Assembly: GCF_001418105.1 (NCBI RefSeq) | Contig: NZ_LIQI01000014.1 | Location: 124,001-188,000, forward strand | DNA: 64,000 nucleotides | Direction of reading: 5' to 3' | Origin: Lacinutrix himadriensis | GTDB taxonomy: Bacteria > Bacteroidota > Bacteroidia > Flavobacteriales > Flavobacteriaceae | In this document: piece after piece, positions 37,771 through 44,831 of the stretch | Layout of the letters: every line of letters starts with the position of its first letter | Position numbering within the stretch: position 1 is the stretch's first letter | Notes under the pieces: model-generated | Told to the model about the DNA's origin: nothing | The model's database searches: none | What the model saw: the letters and a program-made list of their open reading frames with translations, nothing else | Translations under genes and position numbers: made by a program

Positions 37771-38574
37771 TTAGTCTCGAAGTTTTTCTAATAATTCTTG
37801 GGCTTTACTATAATTATAATTTGAGGTATCGCTAACTAAAACATTTAATGTTGCAATAGCAGCGTCGGTATCATCCATTTTTAAATAGGTTAGCGCTTTA
37901 TACCAATATCCTTTGGAATTATCGAGACTATTACTTTCTATAAGTTCATTAAATGTAGTAAGCGCATTATTATATTCATTTAATTCCAAGAAGACAATAC
38001 CTTGATATAATAGAACTGTACCTGCAACAGTATAGCTGTTTTGTATATAAGCATCAAAAAACAGATGTGCTTTTTCGTAGTTTTTATTTACAAAAGCATT
38101 TTCAGCTTCTGCTAAGGTTGTATCCTCAACATCCCCTCTACTTATTAGGGAAGGTAATTCTTGCCAAGAGTTATAATTCTCATATAATTCTAAATTACTG
38201 GCAGAATCATTAAAAACAAAATAGCCAATTAAAAAGACTACGGAGGCTGCAATTGCCAAATAAGAAAAGTAGTTTTTTTTATTGGAAGGGCTTTCTTTTA
38301 CAAAACGATCATTTACCTTTTTTATAGAAGCTTTTAAGGCTTTAGCATCGTCACTTTTTAAATAACTCTCCAGCCCTTCTACTTCTGCATCCTTATCTGC
38401 AAAAGACCAATCTTCTTCATTATAATGCGCTTGCATTTCTTTGTTAACAGAAATGTAATCTACTAATTCTTGATTATCTTGTAAAAGCAGTTCGAATGCT
38501 TTTTTAGCATCTACAGATAGCTTATCTGTTAGATAATCATCTGCTTGGTTTTGTAGGTTTTCAGACAGGCTCAT
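37771..38574 (-). CDS. Membrane TPR protein, putative anti-sigma partner
   Basis: This 267-residue protein has a cytoplasmic N-terminal part with an anti-sigma-like start (QADDYLTDKLSVDAKKAFELLL). One membrane helix follows near residues 100-120 (YLAIAASVVFLIGYFVF), then a periplasmic TPR region (NYEKAHLFFDAYI, EYNNALTTFNELI). Its ATG overlaps the sigma factor stop (ATGA), so the two are translationally coupled. By position and layout it probably holds the sigma factor at the membrane; no zinc motif is seen. Confidence 0.75.
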   Translation of the reverse strand: MSLSENLQNQADDYLTDKLSVDAKKAFELLLQDNQELVDYISVNKEMQAHYNEEDWSFADKDAEVEGLESYLKSDDAKALKASIKKVNDRFVKESPSNKKNYFSYLAIAASVVFLIGYFVFNDSASNLELYENYNSWQELPSLISRGDVEDTTLAEAENAFVNKNYEKAHLFFDAYIQNSYTVAGTVLLYQGIVFLELNEYNNALTTFNELIESNSLDNSKGYWYKALTYLKMDDTDAAIATLNVLVSDTSNYNYSKAQELLEKLRD

Positions 38575-39134
38575 AATTCTTTTAATTCTTTAAATCGTAC
38601 GTCTTTTTTAATCGTTTCGGTTAATTTATTTTTACACTTAAAAACACGTTGTCTCACTACAGACTCACTATTATAGTCTAATTCTTCTGCAATTTTTTTA
38701 TAAGGCATTTTATTAAAAAATCGTTTTAAAATTTCTTTACAGTTTCCGGAGACTTCTTCAAGTTTTTCTTGAAAAAATTCCCAACGTTCTTGCTCTAAAA
38801 TACTACTTGCTAATTCACGCGCTTCACTTCCTTGTTCCTTAAAAGTATCATTTGTTACCAATCTTTTTCTTTTATTTAATTCACGACGCCATAAATTCTT
38901 GCATGCAACAAAGAGATATGCTTCAAAAGAAGAGTTGATTTCAAAAGATTTTACAGCAACACGTGTCATAATTTGCAGTAATGCTTTTTGAAAAACATCT
39001 TCTGCATCGGCTTGCTGCCCTTTGTTTTGCAATACAAAATGTTTAATGTTAGGAAAAACCTTTTGGTAGATTTCTAAGATCACTTTCTCATTCTTTGTTT
39101 TTAGTCCAGTGATAAAGTAATTAGGGTCTTTCAT
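38571..39134 (-). CDS. RNA polymerase sigma factor, sigma-70/ECF family (CHAT-linked)
   Basis: This 187-residue sigma factor has region 2 (DAEDVFQKALLQIMTRV, SFEAYLFVACKNLWRRELNKR) and region 4 (NCKEILKRFFNKMPYKKIAEEL, SESVVRQRVFKCKNKL). A -7 box TATATTTG lies 35 bp upstream. It is divergent from the lipoprotein-CHAT operon across 78 bp and couples to the membrane TPR gene. This suggests that it controls the divergent operon, which is inference. Confidence 0.9.
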   Translation of the reverse strand: MKDPNYFITGLKTKNEKVILEIYQKVFPNIKHFVLQNKGQQADAEDVFQKALLQIMTRVAVKSFEINSSFEAYLFVACKNLWRRELNKRKRLVTNDTFKEQGSEARELASSILEQERWEFFQEKLEEVSGNCKEILKRFFNKMPYKKIAEELDYNSESVVRQRVFKCKNKLTETIKKDVRFKELKEL

Positions 39135-39168
39135 TTAATTGTTTGAAAAAAAATTAATTATTGGGTAA

Positions 39169-39176
39169 CAAATATA
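39169..39176 (-). promoter_or_regulatory. Promoter -7 box TATATTTG in the sigma/CHAT divergent region
   Basis: A minus-strand TAnnTTTG match for the sigma factor gene. On the plus strand the same short AT run contains TATATTTA, a possible weaker box for the lipoprotein-CHAT operon, so the two promoters may overlap. Confidence 0.5.
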
Positions 39177-39212
39177 TATATTTATGAACGAGTATTAAAA
39201 ACACTTCACATT

Positions 39213-39839
39213 ATGATGACAAAAACATTAAAATTAGCTTTAACCCTAACAGTATTACTTTTTATTGGATGTACAGTAGACCAAGAAAAAGATTCTATAG
39301 AAGCAAGTGAAACTCATACAAACTCAAGACTTCTAAAAATTTGCCCGTTATATAACGTACTAGCAACAAATACCTATTATAATCCACAAAAACCTATTAC
39401 AGTCAATATAGATTATACCCCTATTAACACAAACACTACTTCTTCAAATTATCAAGCAAGAAGAGCTATTATTAGAAATCAGCTTTTAGAAATCAATCCA
39501 AATATAGTATTTAAAGAGCTTAGTGAGGATAGTGATTTATTAAAAATAACGAACCAAATTCTTGATTCCATACAAGATTATTTATGTGACGCATATACAA
39601 CCGTAAAATTAAGTGAGATTGAAGCATTCTCAAAGGCAACAGTATGCTATAACTCTAATCTAAGTGAAGCAAACAAACAAGCAATTAGAAATGACAATAT
39701 GATTAATGAAAATTTAATATTAATACAAGAGGTTTCTAACGGTTGCGAAATCTGGACAATGAAAGGTTGTTGTAAGATGGGGGTTACCGGAGGTGGTGTT
39801 GATCTTGGTAATGATGATTTTACTTATGAATTTTTATAG
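39213..39839 (+). CDS. Hypothetical lipoprotein upstream of the CHAT gene
   Basis: This 208-residue protein has a lipobox ending FIGC (Cys20) followed by TVDQEKD. The body has several Cys residues (LKICPLYN, DYLCDAY, ATVCYNS, NGCEIWTMKGCCKMG) and a Gly-rich end. I recognise no family. It is 17 bp before the CHAT gene, so probably the first gene of that operon. The Cys content may matter because a disulfide oxidase is encoded downstream. Confidence 0.78.
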   Translation: MMTKTLKLALTLTVLLFIGCTVDQEKDSIEASETHTNSRLLKICPLYNVLATNTYYNPQKPITVNIDYTPINTNTTSSNYQARRAIIRNQLLEINPNIVFKELSEDSDLLKITNQILDSIQDYLCDAYTTVKLSEIEAFSKATVCYNSNLSEANKQAIRNDNMINENLILIQEVSNGCEIWTMKGCCKMGVTGGGVDLGNDDFTYEFL

Positions 39840-39856
39840 TAATTATTAAAACACCT

Positions 39857-42355
39857 ATGCGTTATCTTTTTTTATTTTTATCAATATTTTTATTCAACTA
39901 TTCTAATAGTTTTTGTCAAAATAATGATTTAATAATCACAAAAAAAGAAGCAAATATAGATTCTCTTTTCCTAGGAAAAGAATACAAAAGAGTGGTGCAG
40001 GAATGCACCACTCTTTTTAATACAAATAAAAATTTATCAAAAAACAGAGAGAACAAATACATTAGTTATTTAGCAGATTCTTTTCTAAAATTAGGAGACT
40101 ATAACAATGCTATATTATGGTATAAAAAAATCATTAACCTCAACAAAAATGATGCTGAAAAAGTAATAGATAATTATTTAATAATTTCTAAAATTTACAT
40201 TTCATATGAAAAAAAAGAGCTGTACAAGTCAGCAATTGAAGAATTATTAGAGGCAAAATTAATAGTAAACAACAAGAACCTTGACGATTCATATTTATGG
40301 AGAATACATAATAATCTAGGAATATTCTATCTATTCTTAAATGACTTACCTAATTCTAAGATTAATCATGAAAAAGCTTTAAAAGTCGCACTTTCATTAA
40401 AGGATGATGAAAAAACCCGTATTACATATCTCAACAAAGCCTTATTAACTTATGAAGGGATTGGAACCTCAAAAGAGAATCTTGAAATAACAAAAAAATC
40501 TTATTTTAAAGTATTAGAGTACAGTAATCAAAACTATTACAAAACTTATAAGAATATAGGCGTAGTGAATTATCTTCAAGGCAACCTAGAAGACGCTTTA
40601 AACTTCCACAACAAGGCTTTAGAAGACTTAACATCAGTTAAGTTAAGAACAAATACCGATCTACCAAAAATAGGTCAAATTAAAAAAAACCATCAAAAAG
40701 AGGCATTACTTATTCTATATGAAAAAATATATGCTTGGATAAAACTATCTAAACAATCTAAAAACAAGGAACATCTAAATAAAGCTCTTAAAACTATTTA
40801 TCTTGCTGATCAAATTTTAGACACTTGTTTTCATCAAGTAAATGATGAAGAGTCTCAATTTTATTGGAAAAAGGAAGCTGCCTCATTTTACAATTTAGGA
40901 ACTACTGCATGTTTCAAATTAAATTTACCAGAAGAAGCCGTTTATTTTATTGAAAAAAGCAAGTCTAATCTATTACTAGATTACACGATAGAAAATAAGT
41001 TAAAGAAAACACTACCTGAAAATTTACTTTTAAAAGAATTGAAGTTAAAAAAAGAAAAAGATTCTTTTTACAATCTAACAACTAGTTCTAACAAACAATA
41101 TCTTCAAGATATCTTTCTTAAAAAGAAATTAGAATTAAGCCAATTTACAGATTCTTTAAAAAAAGAGTTTCCGGAGGTTTATAAATTAAAACAAAGTAAA
41201 AACACGTATTCCTTAAACCAAATTAAAAAACAAATAAAGCCTAATACAACCTACCTTTCCTTTATTTGGGAAAAAGAAGAAAATCAATTTGATGCATTAT
41301 ACGGTTTAGTTATAGCTAAGGACACAACTGCTATTTACAAAATAGATGGTTTAAATAAAATGGATTCTTTAGTCACAGCATATATTTCTTACTTAAAGAA
41401 ACCACTTACAACAAATGAAGATTTACAAAGTTTTAAAAAGACTTCTTTCAATCTTTATCAATCTTTATTTCCGGATAGAGAAATAAATAAAATTATTAAA
41501 AAGAATACGAACCTGGTTATTTTTCCAGATAGTGATTTACAAAGTATTCCTTTTGAATCACTTATAGTCGAAAACAATACAACCAAGTATTTTATTGAAA
41601 CTCATGATATTCATTATGCCTACTCCATGTCATATCTTATAGAGAATTCCAATATGAAGAGAAATGCAACAACAGACTATGTTGGTTATGCTCCTGTAAC
41701 TTTTAATTATGAAAACCTAAACACACTACCTAATACGCTGGAGGAGGTTACCAAAATAGAAGATGAAATTGGCGGTAAAAATTATGTAAAAGAATTAGCA
41801 ACTAAACAATCTTTTTTCAAGAACAGTAGTTCTAGTAAAATTATACATTTAGCAACGCATTCCAACGAAATTGAAAACCCTTGGATAGGTTTTAAAAACA
41901 ACAAACTGTTTTTACATGAACTTTACACCTATAAAAATCAAGCGGAATTAGTCTATTTAAACTCTTGCAACAGTTCTTTAGGTGAAATTAAATCTGGGGA
42001 AGGTGTTTATAGCTTAGCAAGAGGTTTCTTTTATTCTGGAGCAAACAGCGTAATCTCTTCTTTATGGAATGTTAATGATAAATCTACACAAGAGATCACA
42101 ACCTCTTTTTACAAATACTTAAAAAAAGGGAGTTCTAAAAGCCAAGCTTTAAGACAAGCGAAATTAGAGTACCTAAATACACATAGTTTAAGTGAAGTTT
42201 CGCCATATTATTGGTCTTCTTTAATTTTAATTGGTGATAATTCCGCAATACATTTAAGCAACAACCCACTGTATTACATTATTTTAAGTGTTTCACTATT
42301 CATATTCTTATTTTTTATTCTAAAAAAATTAAAAATCGTGGGTAACAAATCTTAA
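39857..42355 (+). CDS. Secreted/membrane TPR-CHAT domain protein
   Basis: This 832-residue protein has a signal peptide (LFLFLSIFLFNYSNSFCQ), TPR repeats to about residue 370, and a C-terminal CHAT domain, a caspase-like peptidase fold. It carries His668 in IIHLATHSNE and Cys704 in VYLNSCNSS, so the catalytic dyad is present. It ends in a membrane helix (YYIILSVSLFIFLFFIL), which would keep the CHAT domain on the outer side of the inner membrane. CHAT proteases usually cleave a specific partner; the target here is unknown. Only 41 bp separate it from the oxidase gene. Confidence 0.9.
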   Translation: MRYLFLFLSIFLFNYSNSFCQNNDLIITKKEANIDSLFLGKEYKRVVQECTTLFNTNKNLSKNRENKYISYLADSFLKLGDYNNAILWYKKIINLNKNDAEKVIDNYLIISKIYISYEKKELYKSAIEELLEAKLIVNNKNLDDSYLWRIHNNLGIFYLFLNDLPNSKINHEKALKVALSLKDDEKTRITYLNKALLTYEGIGTSKENLEITKKSYFKVLEYSNQNYYKTYKNIGVVNYLQGNLEDALNFHNKALEDLTSVKLRTNTDLPKIGQIKKNHQKEALLILYEKIYAWIKLSKQSKNKEHLNKALKTIYLADQILDTCFHQVNDEESQFYWKKEAASFYNLGTTACFKLNLPEEAVYFIEKSKSNLLLDYTIENKLKKTLPENLLLKELKLKKEKDSFYNLTTSSNKQYLQDIFLKKKLELSQFTDSLKKEFPEVYKLKQSKNTYSLNQIKKQIKPNTTYLSFIWEKEENQFDALYGLVIAKDTTAIYKIDGLNKMDSLVTAYISYLKKPLTTNEDLQSFKKTSFNLYQSLFPDREINKIIKKNTNLVIFPDSDLQSIPFESLIVENNTTKYFIETHDIHYAYSMSYLIENSNMKRNATTDYVGYAPVTFNYENLNTLPNTLEEVTKIEDEIGGKNYVKELATKQSFFKNSSSSKIIHLATHSNEIENPWIGFKNNKLFLHELYTYKNQAELVYLNSCNSSLGEIKSGEGVYSLARGFFYSGANSVISSLWNVNDKSTQEITTSFYKYLKKGSSKSQALRQAKLEYLNTHSLSEVSPYYWSSLILIGDNSAIHLSNNPLYYIILSVSLFIFLFFILKKLKIVGNKS

Positions 42356-42396
42356 ACTTCTAGAACAATTAAGAAAACAACTAATTCTTAATTATT

Positions 42397-44013
42397 TTGA
42401 AAGACACTTTATCCTTTTTAGTACAATCGCTTCTTCAAAAAAACAAAATCAAAATTGATGGAGAAGAATTAGATTTTCAAATCCAAAGCCATCCTTCATA
42501 CCCTAGTTTACATGCAATAACAGGAGTATTAAGTCATTTTGACATTGAAAATACGGCTATTAGAGTTCCCGTAGATAAAGAAACTCTAGAACAACTACCT
42601 CCTAGTTTTATAGCACAAATTAAACGTAACGAGGTTACAGATTTTGCTTTAGTAGTAAAAAAAGGAAAAAACTACAAAACCATATATAATAATAAAGAAA
42701 ACGAAACTATTTCTGAAGCAGCATTTTTAAAGCAGTTTACAGGAATTATAGCTGCTGTTGAAAAGGACGAAACAAAAACTACAGACCAAGAAAACACGAG
42801 CAACATTCAAAAACCATTAGTTGCTATCTCACTAGTATTATTCACTCTATTGTTTTTCATTTCAAACCCAAGCTTAAGCACCTCCATTTATTTTATTTTA
42901 TCATTAATAGGTGCTGGAATAAGCTTTTTGATCATTCAGCATGATTTAGGATTAAGCTCCAAAATAGTAGAAAGTATTTGCTCTCAAGAAAGCAAAATAA
43001 CTAATTGTAATGCGGTTTTAAACTCCAAAGGAGCTACACTTTACAAAAACATAAAACTAAGTGATGTAAGCCTTATTTATTTTATAGCCATTAGTATTTC
43101 TTGTCTATTATTAAGCATCACAAAAACATCATTAAATATACTATACTTTATAAGTTTAGCTGCTTCACCTATAGTTGCATATTCCATTTATTATCAATTG
43201 AAAGTGTCTAAAAACTGGTGTGTTTTATGTTTGGGTATTGCTTCCATTTTAGTATTACAAGCTACTGTTTTCTTTATCACAGGTGCTACTATCACTAGTC
43301 TAAGCTTTCAATCTGTTTTACTAATTGGTTTCTCTTTTATTACTATCGCTTCCATTTGGTTATTTATTAGTTCTAAACTAAAACAACAACAAGAATTAAA
43401 TACTCTAAAAATAGAATCTACAAAGTTTAAACGAAACTTTGAATTATTCAATACGCTACTGCAAAAACAAGAAACAATAAATACATTAATTCCTGAAACA
43501 TCGGAAATAATATTTGGCAACAAAAATGCGCCATTAAATATTACAGTAATCACGAATCCTTTTTGCGGACATTGCAAAAGCGTGCACAGTTTGGTTACAT
43601 CTATTTTAAAAACACACCATAATGAGATCAATGTCACTATACGCTTTAATATAAACACCAGTAATGCAGAAAGCGATGGCGTATTAGTTTCTAGCAGATT
43701 GCTAGAGTTATTTCATACAGAAGGGGAACTAAAATGCTTAGAAGCTATGCATGACATTTACAATAATGCAGATGCAACATCTTGGTTGGCTACATGGAAA
43801 AAATCTGCCAATGCAGAAATGTATAAAAACATCCTTGAAGCAGAATACAATTGGTGTTTAGATAACAACATCAACTTTACACCAGAAATTTTAGTAAACG
43901 GAAAATCATTTCCACAAGCCTATAACAGAACTGATTTAGCCTTTTTTATTGAAGATTTAAATGAGTTTTGCGCTACAAATGAGCAGGCAACGCAATTACA
44001 AAAAACACTATAA
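42397..44013 (+). CDS. C39-like/VKOR/thioredoxin fusion, putative disulfide-forming enzyme
   Basis: This 538-residue protein starts at TTG and has three parts. Residues 1-125 look like a peptidase C39 domain without its catalytic residues (HPSYPSLHAITGVLSHF aligns with the C39 fold, but no Cys or His is in place). Residues ~140-330 are a VKOR-like membrane domain with W274-C-V-L-C278 and an outer Cys pair near ESICSQESKITNCN. Residues ~360-538 are a thioredoxin/DsbA-like domain with C390-G-H-C393 and cis-Pro in NFTPEILV. It should oxidise exported Cys-rich peptides; the dead C39 part may bind the double-Gly leaders. A terminator follows. Confidence 0.85.
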   Translation: MKDTLSFLVQSLLQKNKIKIDGEELDFQIQSHPSYPSLHAITGVLSHFDIENTAIRVPVDKETLEQLPPSFIAQIKRNEVTDFALVVKKGKNYKTIYNNKENETISEAAFLKQFTGIIAAVEKDETKTTDQENTSNIQKPLVAISLVLFTLLFFISNPSLSTSIYFILSLIGAGISFLIIQHDLGLSSKIVESICSQESKITNCNAVLNSKGATLYKNIKLSDVSLIYFIAISISCLLLSITKTSLNILYFISLAASPIVAYSIYYQLKVSKNWCVLCLGIASILVLQATVFFITGATITSLSFQSVLLIGFSFITIASIWLFISSKLKQQQELNTLKIESTKFKRNFELFNTLLQKQETINTLIPETSEIIFGNKNAPLNITVITNPFCGHCKSVHSLVTSILKTHHNEINVTIRFNINTSNAESDGVLVSSRLLELFHTEGELKCLEAMHDIYNNADATSWLATWKKSANAEMYKNILEAEYNWCLDNNINFTPEILVNGKSFPQAYNRTDLAFFIEDLNEFCATNEQATQLQKTL

Positions 44014-44017
44014 AACA

Positions 44018-44048
44018 GCAAAACCCTTAATGAAAAGGGTTTTGCGTT
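44018..44048 (+). terminator. Terminator after the VKOR-thioredoxin gene
   Basis: An 11 bp perfect stem GCAAAACCCTT/AAGGGTTTTGC with a six-base loop is followed by GTTTT. It separates the oxidase gene from the peptide genes. Confidence 0.8.
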
Positions 44049-44076
44049 TTGAACAATATTTCTCTCGCGAAGAATA

Positions 44077-44109
44077 GACACAAACTGTGAGTGTCTTTAA
44101 TGTTCACGG
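44077..44109 (+). promoter_or_regulatory. Predicted H-type pseudoknot leader, copy 1
   Basis: Stem 1 pairs GACAC (44077-44081) with GTGTC (44091-44095). Stem 2 pairs CTGTGA (44085-44090) with TCACGG (44104-44109), with one G-U pair. The strands interleave, with loops of 3, 0 and 8 nt. The peptide ATG follows 28 nt later. TCTCTCGCGA lies just upstream and recurs at copy 3. Confidence 0.7.
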
Positions 44110-44137
44110 CAAATATAATTTATTAAATATTTTTATT

Positions 44138-44317
44138 ATGAAAAATTTAAAAAACTTAGGAAAAGCTTTATCTAAAGCAGAACAAAAAGAAGTTAATGGA
44201 GGTAGACCAGTTTGGTGCGGTTACTGCCAATGTACGGGTGGTCCTTGGCCTACAGTGGTATTCACCTGTGGTAATGGAAGCAATGTTTGTAGAGACGCTT
44301 GCAACGGATTGGCATAG
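44138..44317 (+). CDS. Double-glycine-leader Cys-rich peptide precursor 1
   Basis: This 59-residue precursor has a 22-residue leader (MKNLKNLGKALSKAEQ, ending NGG) and a 37-residue mature part with six Cys (RPVWCGYCQC... ...FTCG... ...VCRDAC) and much Gly. The leader fits ComC/bacteriocin-type signals cut after GG by C39 transporters, one of which lies downstream. Six Cys suggest three disulfides. No lanthionine, radical SAM or YcaO enzyme is nearby. The target (antibacterial, signal or toxin) is unknown. The start follows the shared pseudoknot by 28 nt; the longer frame from 44087 would read through that element and is not used. Confidence 0.85.
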   Translation: MKNLKNLGKALSKAEQKEVNGGRPVWCGYCQCTGGPWPTVVFTCGNGSNVCRDACNGLA

Positions 44318-44336
44318 TACAATTTTATATTAATAC

Positions 44337-44366
44337 CATTCTTTAAATAGTACTATTTAAGGAATG
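44337..44366 (+). terminator. Possible terminator after peptide 1
   Basis: A near-perfect 30 nt dyad, CATTCT...GGAATG around TTAAATAGTACTATTTAA, lies 20 bp past the stop. There is no strong T-tract, so it may instead stabilise the transcript end. Confidence 0.5.
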
Positions 44367-44384
44367 ATTATTTAAATGAAAGCC

Positions 44385-44474
44385 TTTGAAAAAATTTCCA
44401 ACATACAAACAATTTTAAAACATGTAAAAAAGAAGCTAACGCTTGTTGGGAATTAAATTAACTCTAGAAGAATT
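44385..44474 (+). pseudogene. Remnant of the 5' end of a C39-peptidase ABC transporter gene
   Basis: TTGAAAAAATTTCCAACATA at 44386 nearly repeats the start of the intact transporter at 44832. TTGGGAATTAAATTAACT at 44446 nearly repeats the transporter at 45021. The intact gene has ~160 bp between these blocks; here only ~33 bp remain. It is an internally deleted, non-coding scar lying just before the second peptide leader. Confidence 0.7.
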
Positions 44475-44507
44475 GACACAAACTGTGAGTGTCTTTAATG
44501 TTCACAG
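44475..44507 (+). promoter_or_regulatory. Predicted H-type pseudoknot leader, copy 2
   Basis: Stem 1 pairs GACAC (44475-44479) with GTGTC (44489-44493). Stem 2 pairs CTGTGA (44483-44488) with TCACAG (44502-44507), all Watson-Crick. Compared with copy 1, a G-U pair has become A-U. The 28 nt spacing to the ATG is the same. Confidence 0.7.
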
Positions 44508-44535
44508 GAGATATAATTTATTAGACATTTTAATT

Positions 44536-44700
44536 ATGAAAAATTTAAAAAACTTAGGAAAAGCTTTATCAAAAGCAGAACAAAAAGAAGTTAATGGTGG
44601 ATACCCAAAAATGATTCTTTGTATCGATGGTCAAGTACCTTGTCTTCTCACTTACGAAGGCTCTGAACAGGGCTGGTATAAATGCAAAGAAAGATGCTAA
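44536..44700 (+). CDS. Double-glycine-leader Cys-rich peptide precursor 2
   Basis: This 54-residue precursor has the same 22-residue leader as peptide 1 and an unrelated 32-residue mature part with four Cys (KMILCIDGQVPC... ...YKCKERC). Two disulfides are likely. The longer frame from 44443 reads through the transporter remnant and the pseudoknot and is rejected as a start. The strong terminator at 44738-44780 closes the unit before the transporter gene. Confidence 0.85.
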   Translation: MKNLKNLGKALSKAEQKEVNGGYPKMILCIDGQVPCLLTYEGSEQGWYKCKERC

Positions 44701-44737
44701 AACCAGTAACAAAACATCATAAATAATATTATTTTTT

Positions 44738-44780
44738 AAAAAGAGCGAGTTTGCTTAAACCAAACTCACTCTCTTTATTT
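44738..44780 (+). terminator. Terminator between peptide 2 and the ABC transporter
   Basis: The stem AAAGAG-GAGTTTG pairs with CAAACTC-CTCTTT with one C/A mismatch and a seven-base loop, followed by TATTT. A frame that begins at 44751 would start inside this hairpin, so the transporter start must be later. Confidence 0.8.
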
Positions 44781-44831
44781 ATAATAACTCTAATTTTAGT
44801 ACTATTTAACTTTAAAAAAATTACATTTTTT

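Noticed and set aside
44087-44137. Upstream start for peptide 1 (and 44443 for peptide 2)
   Set aside because: These extensions translate the pseudoknot element and, for peptide 2, the transporter scar; the third copy has no such extension.
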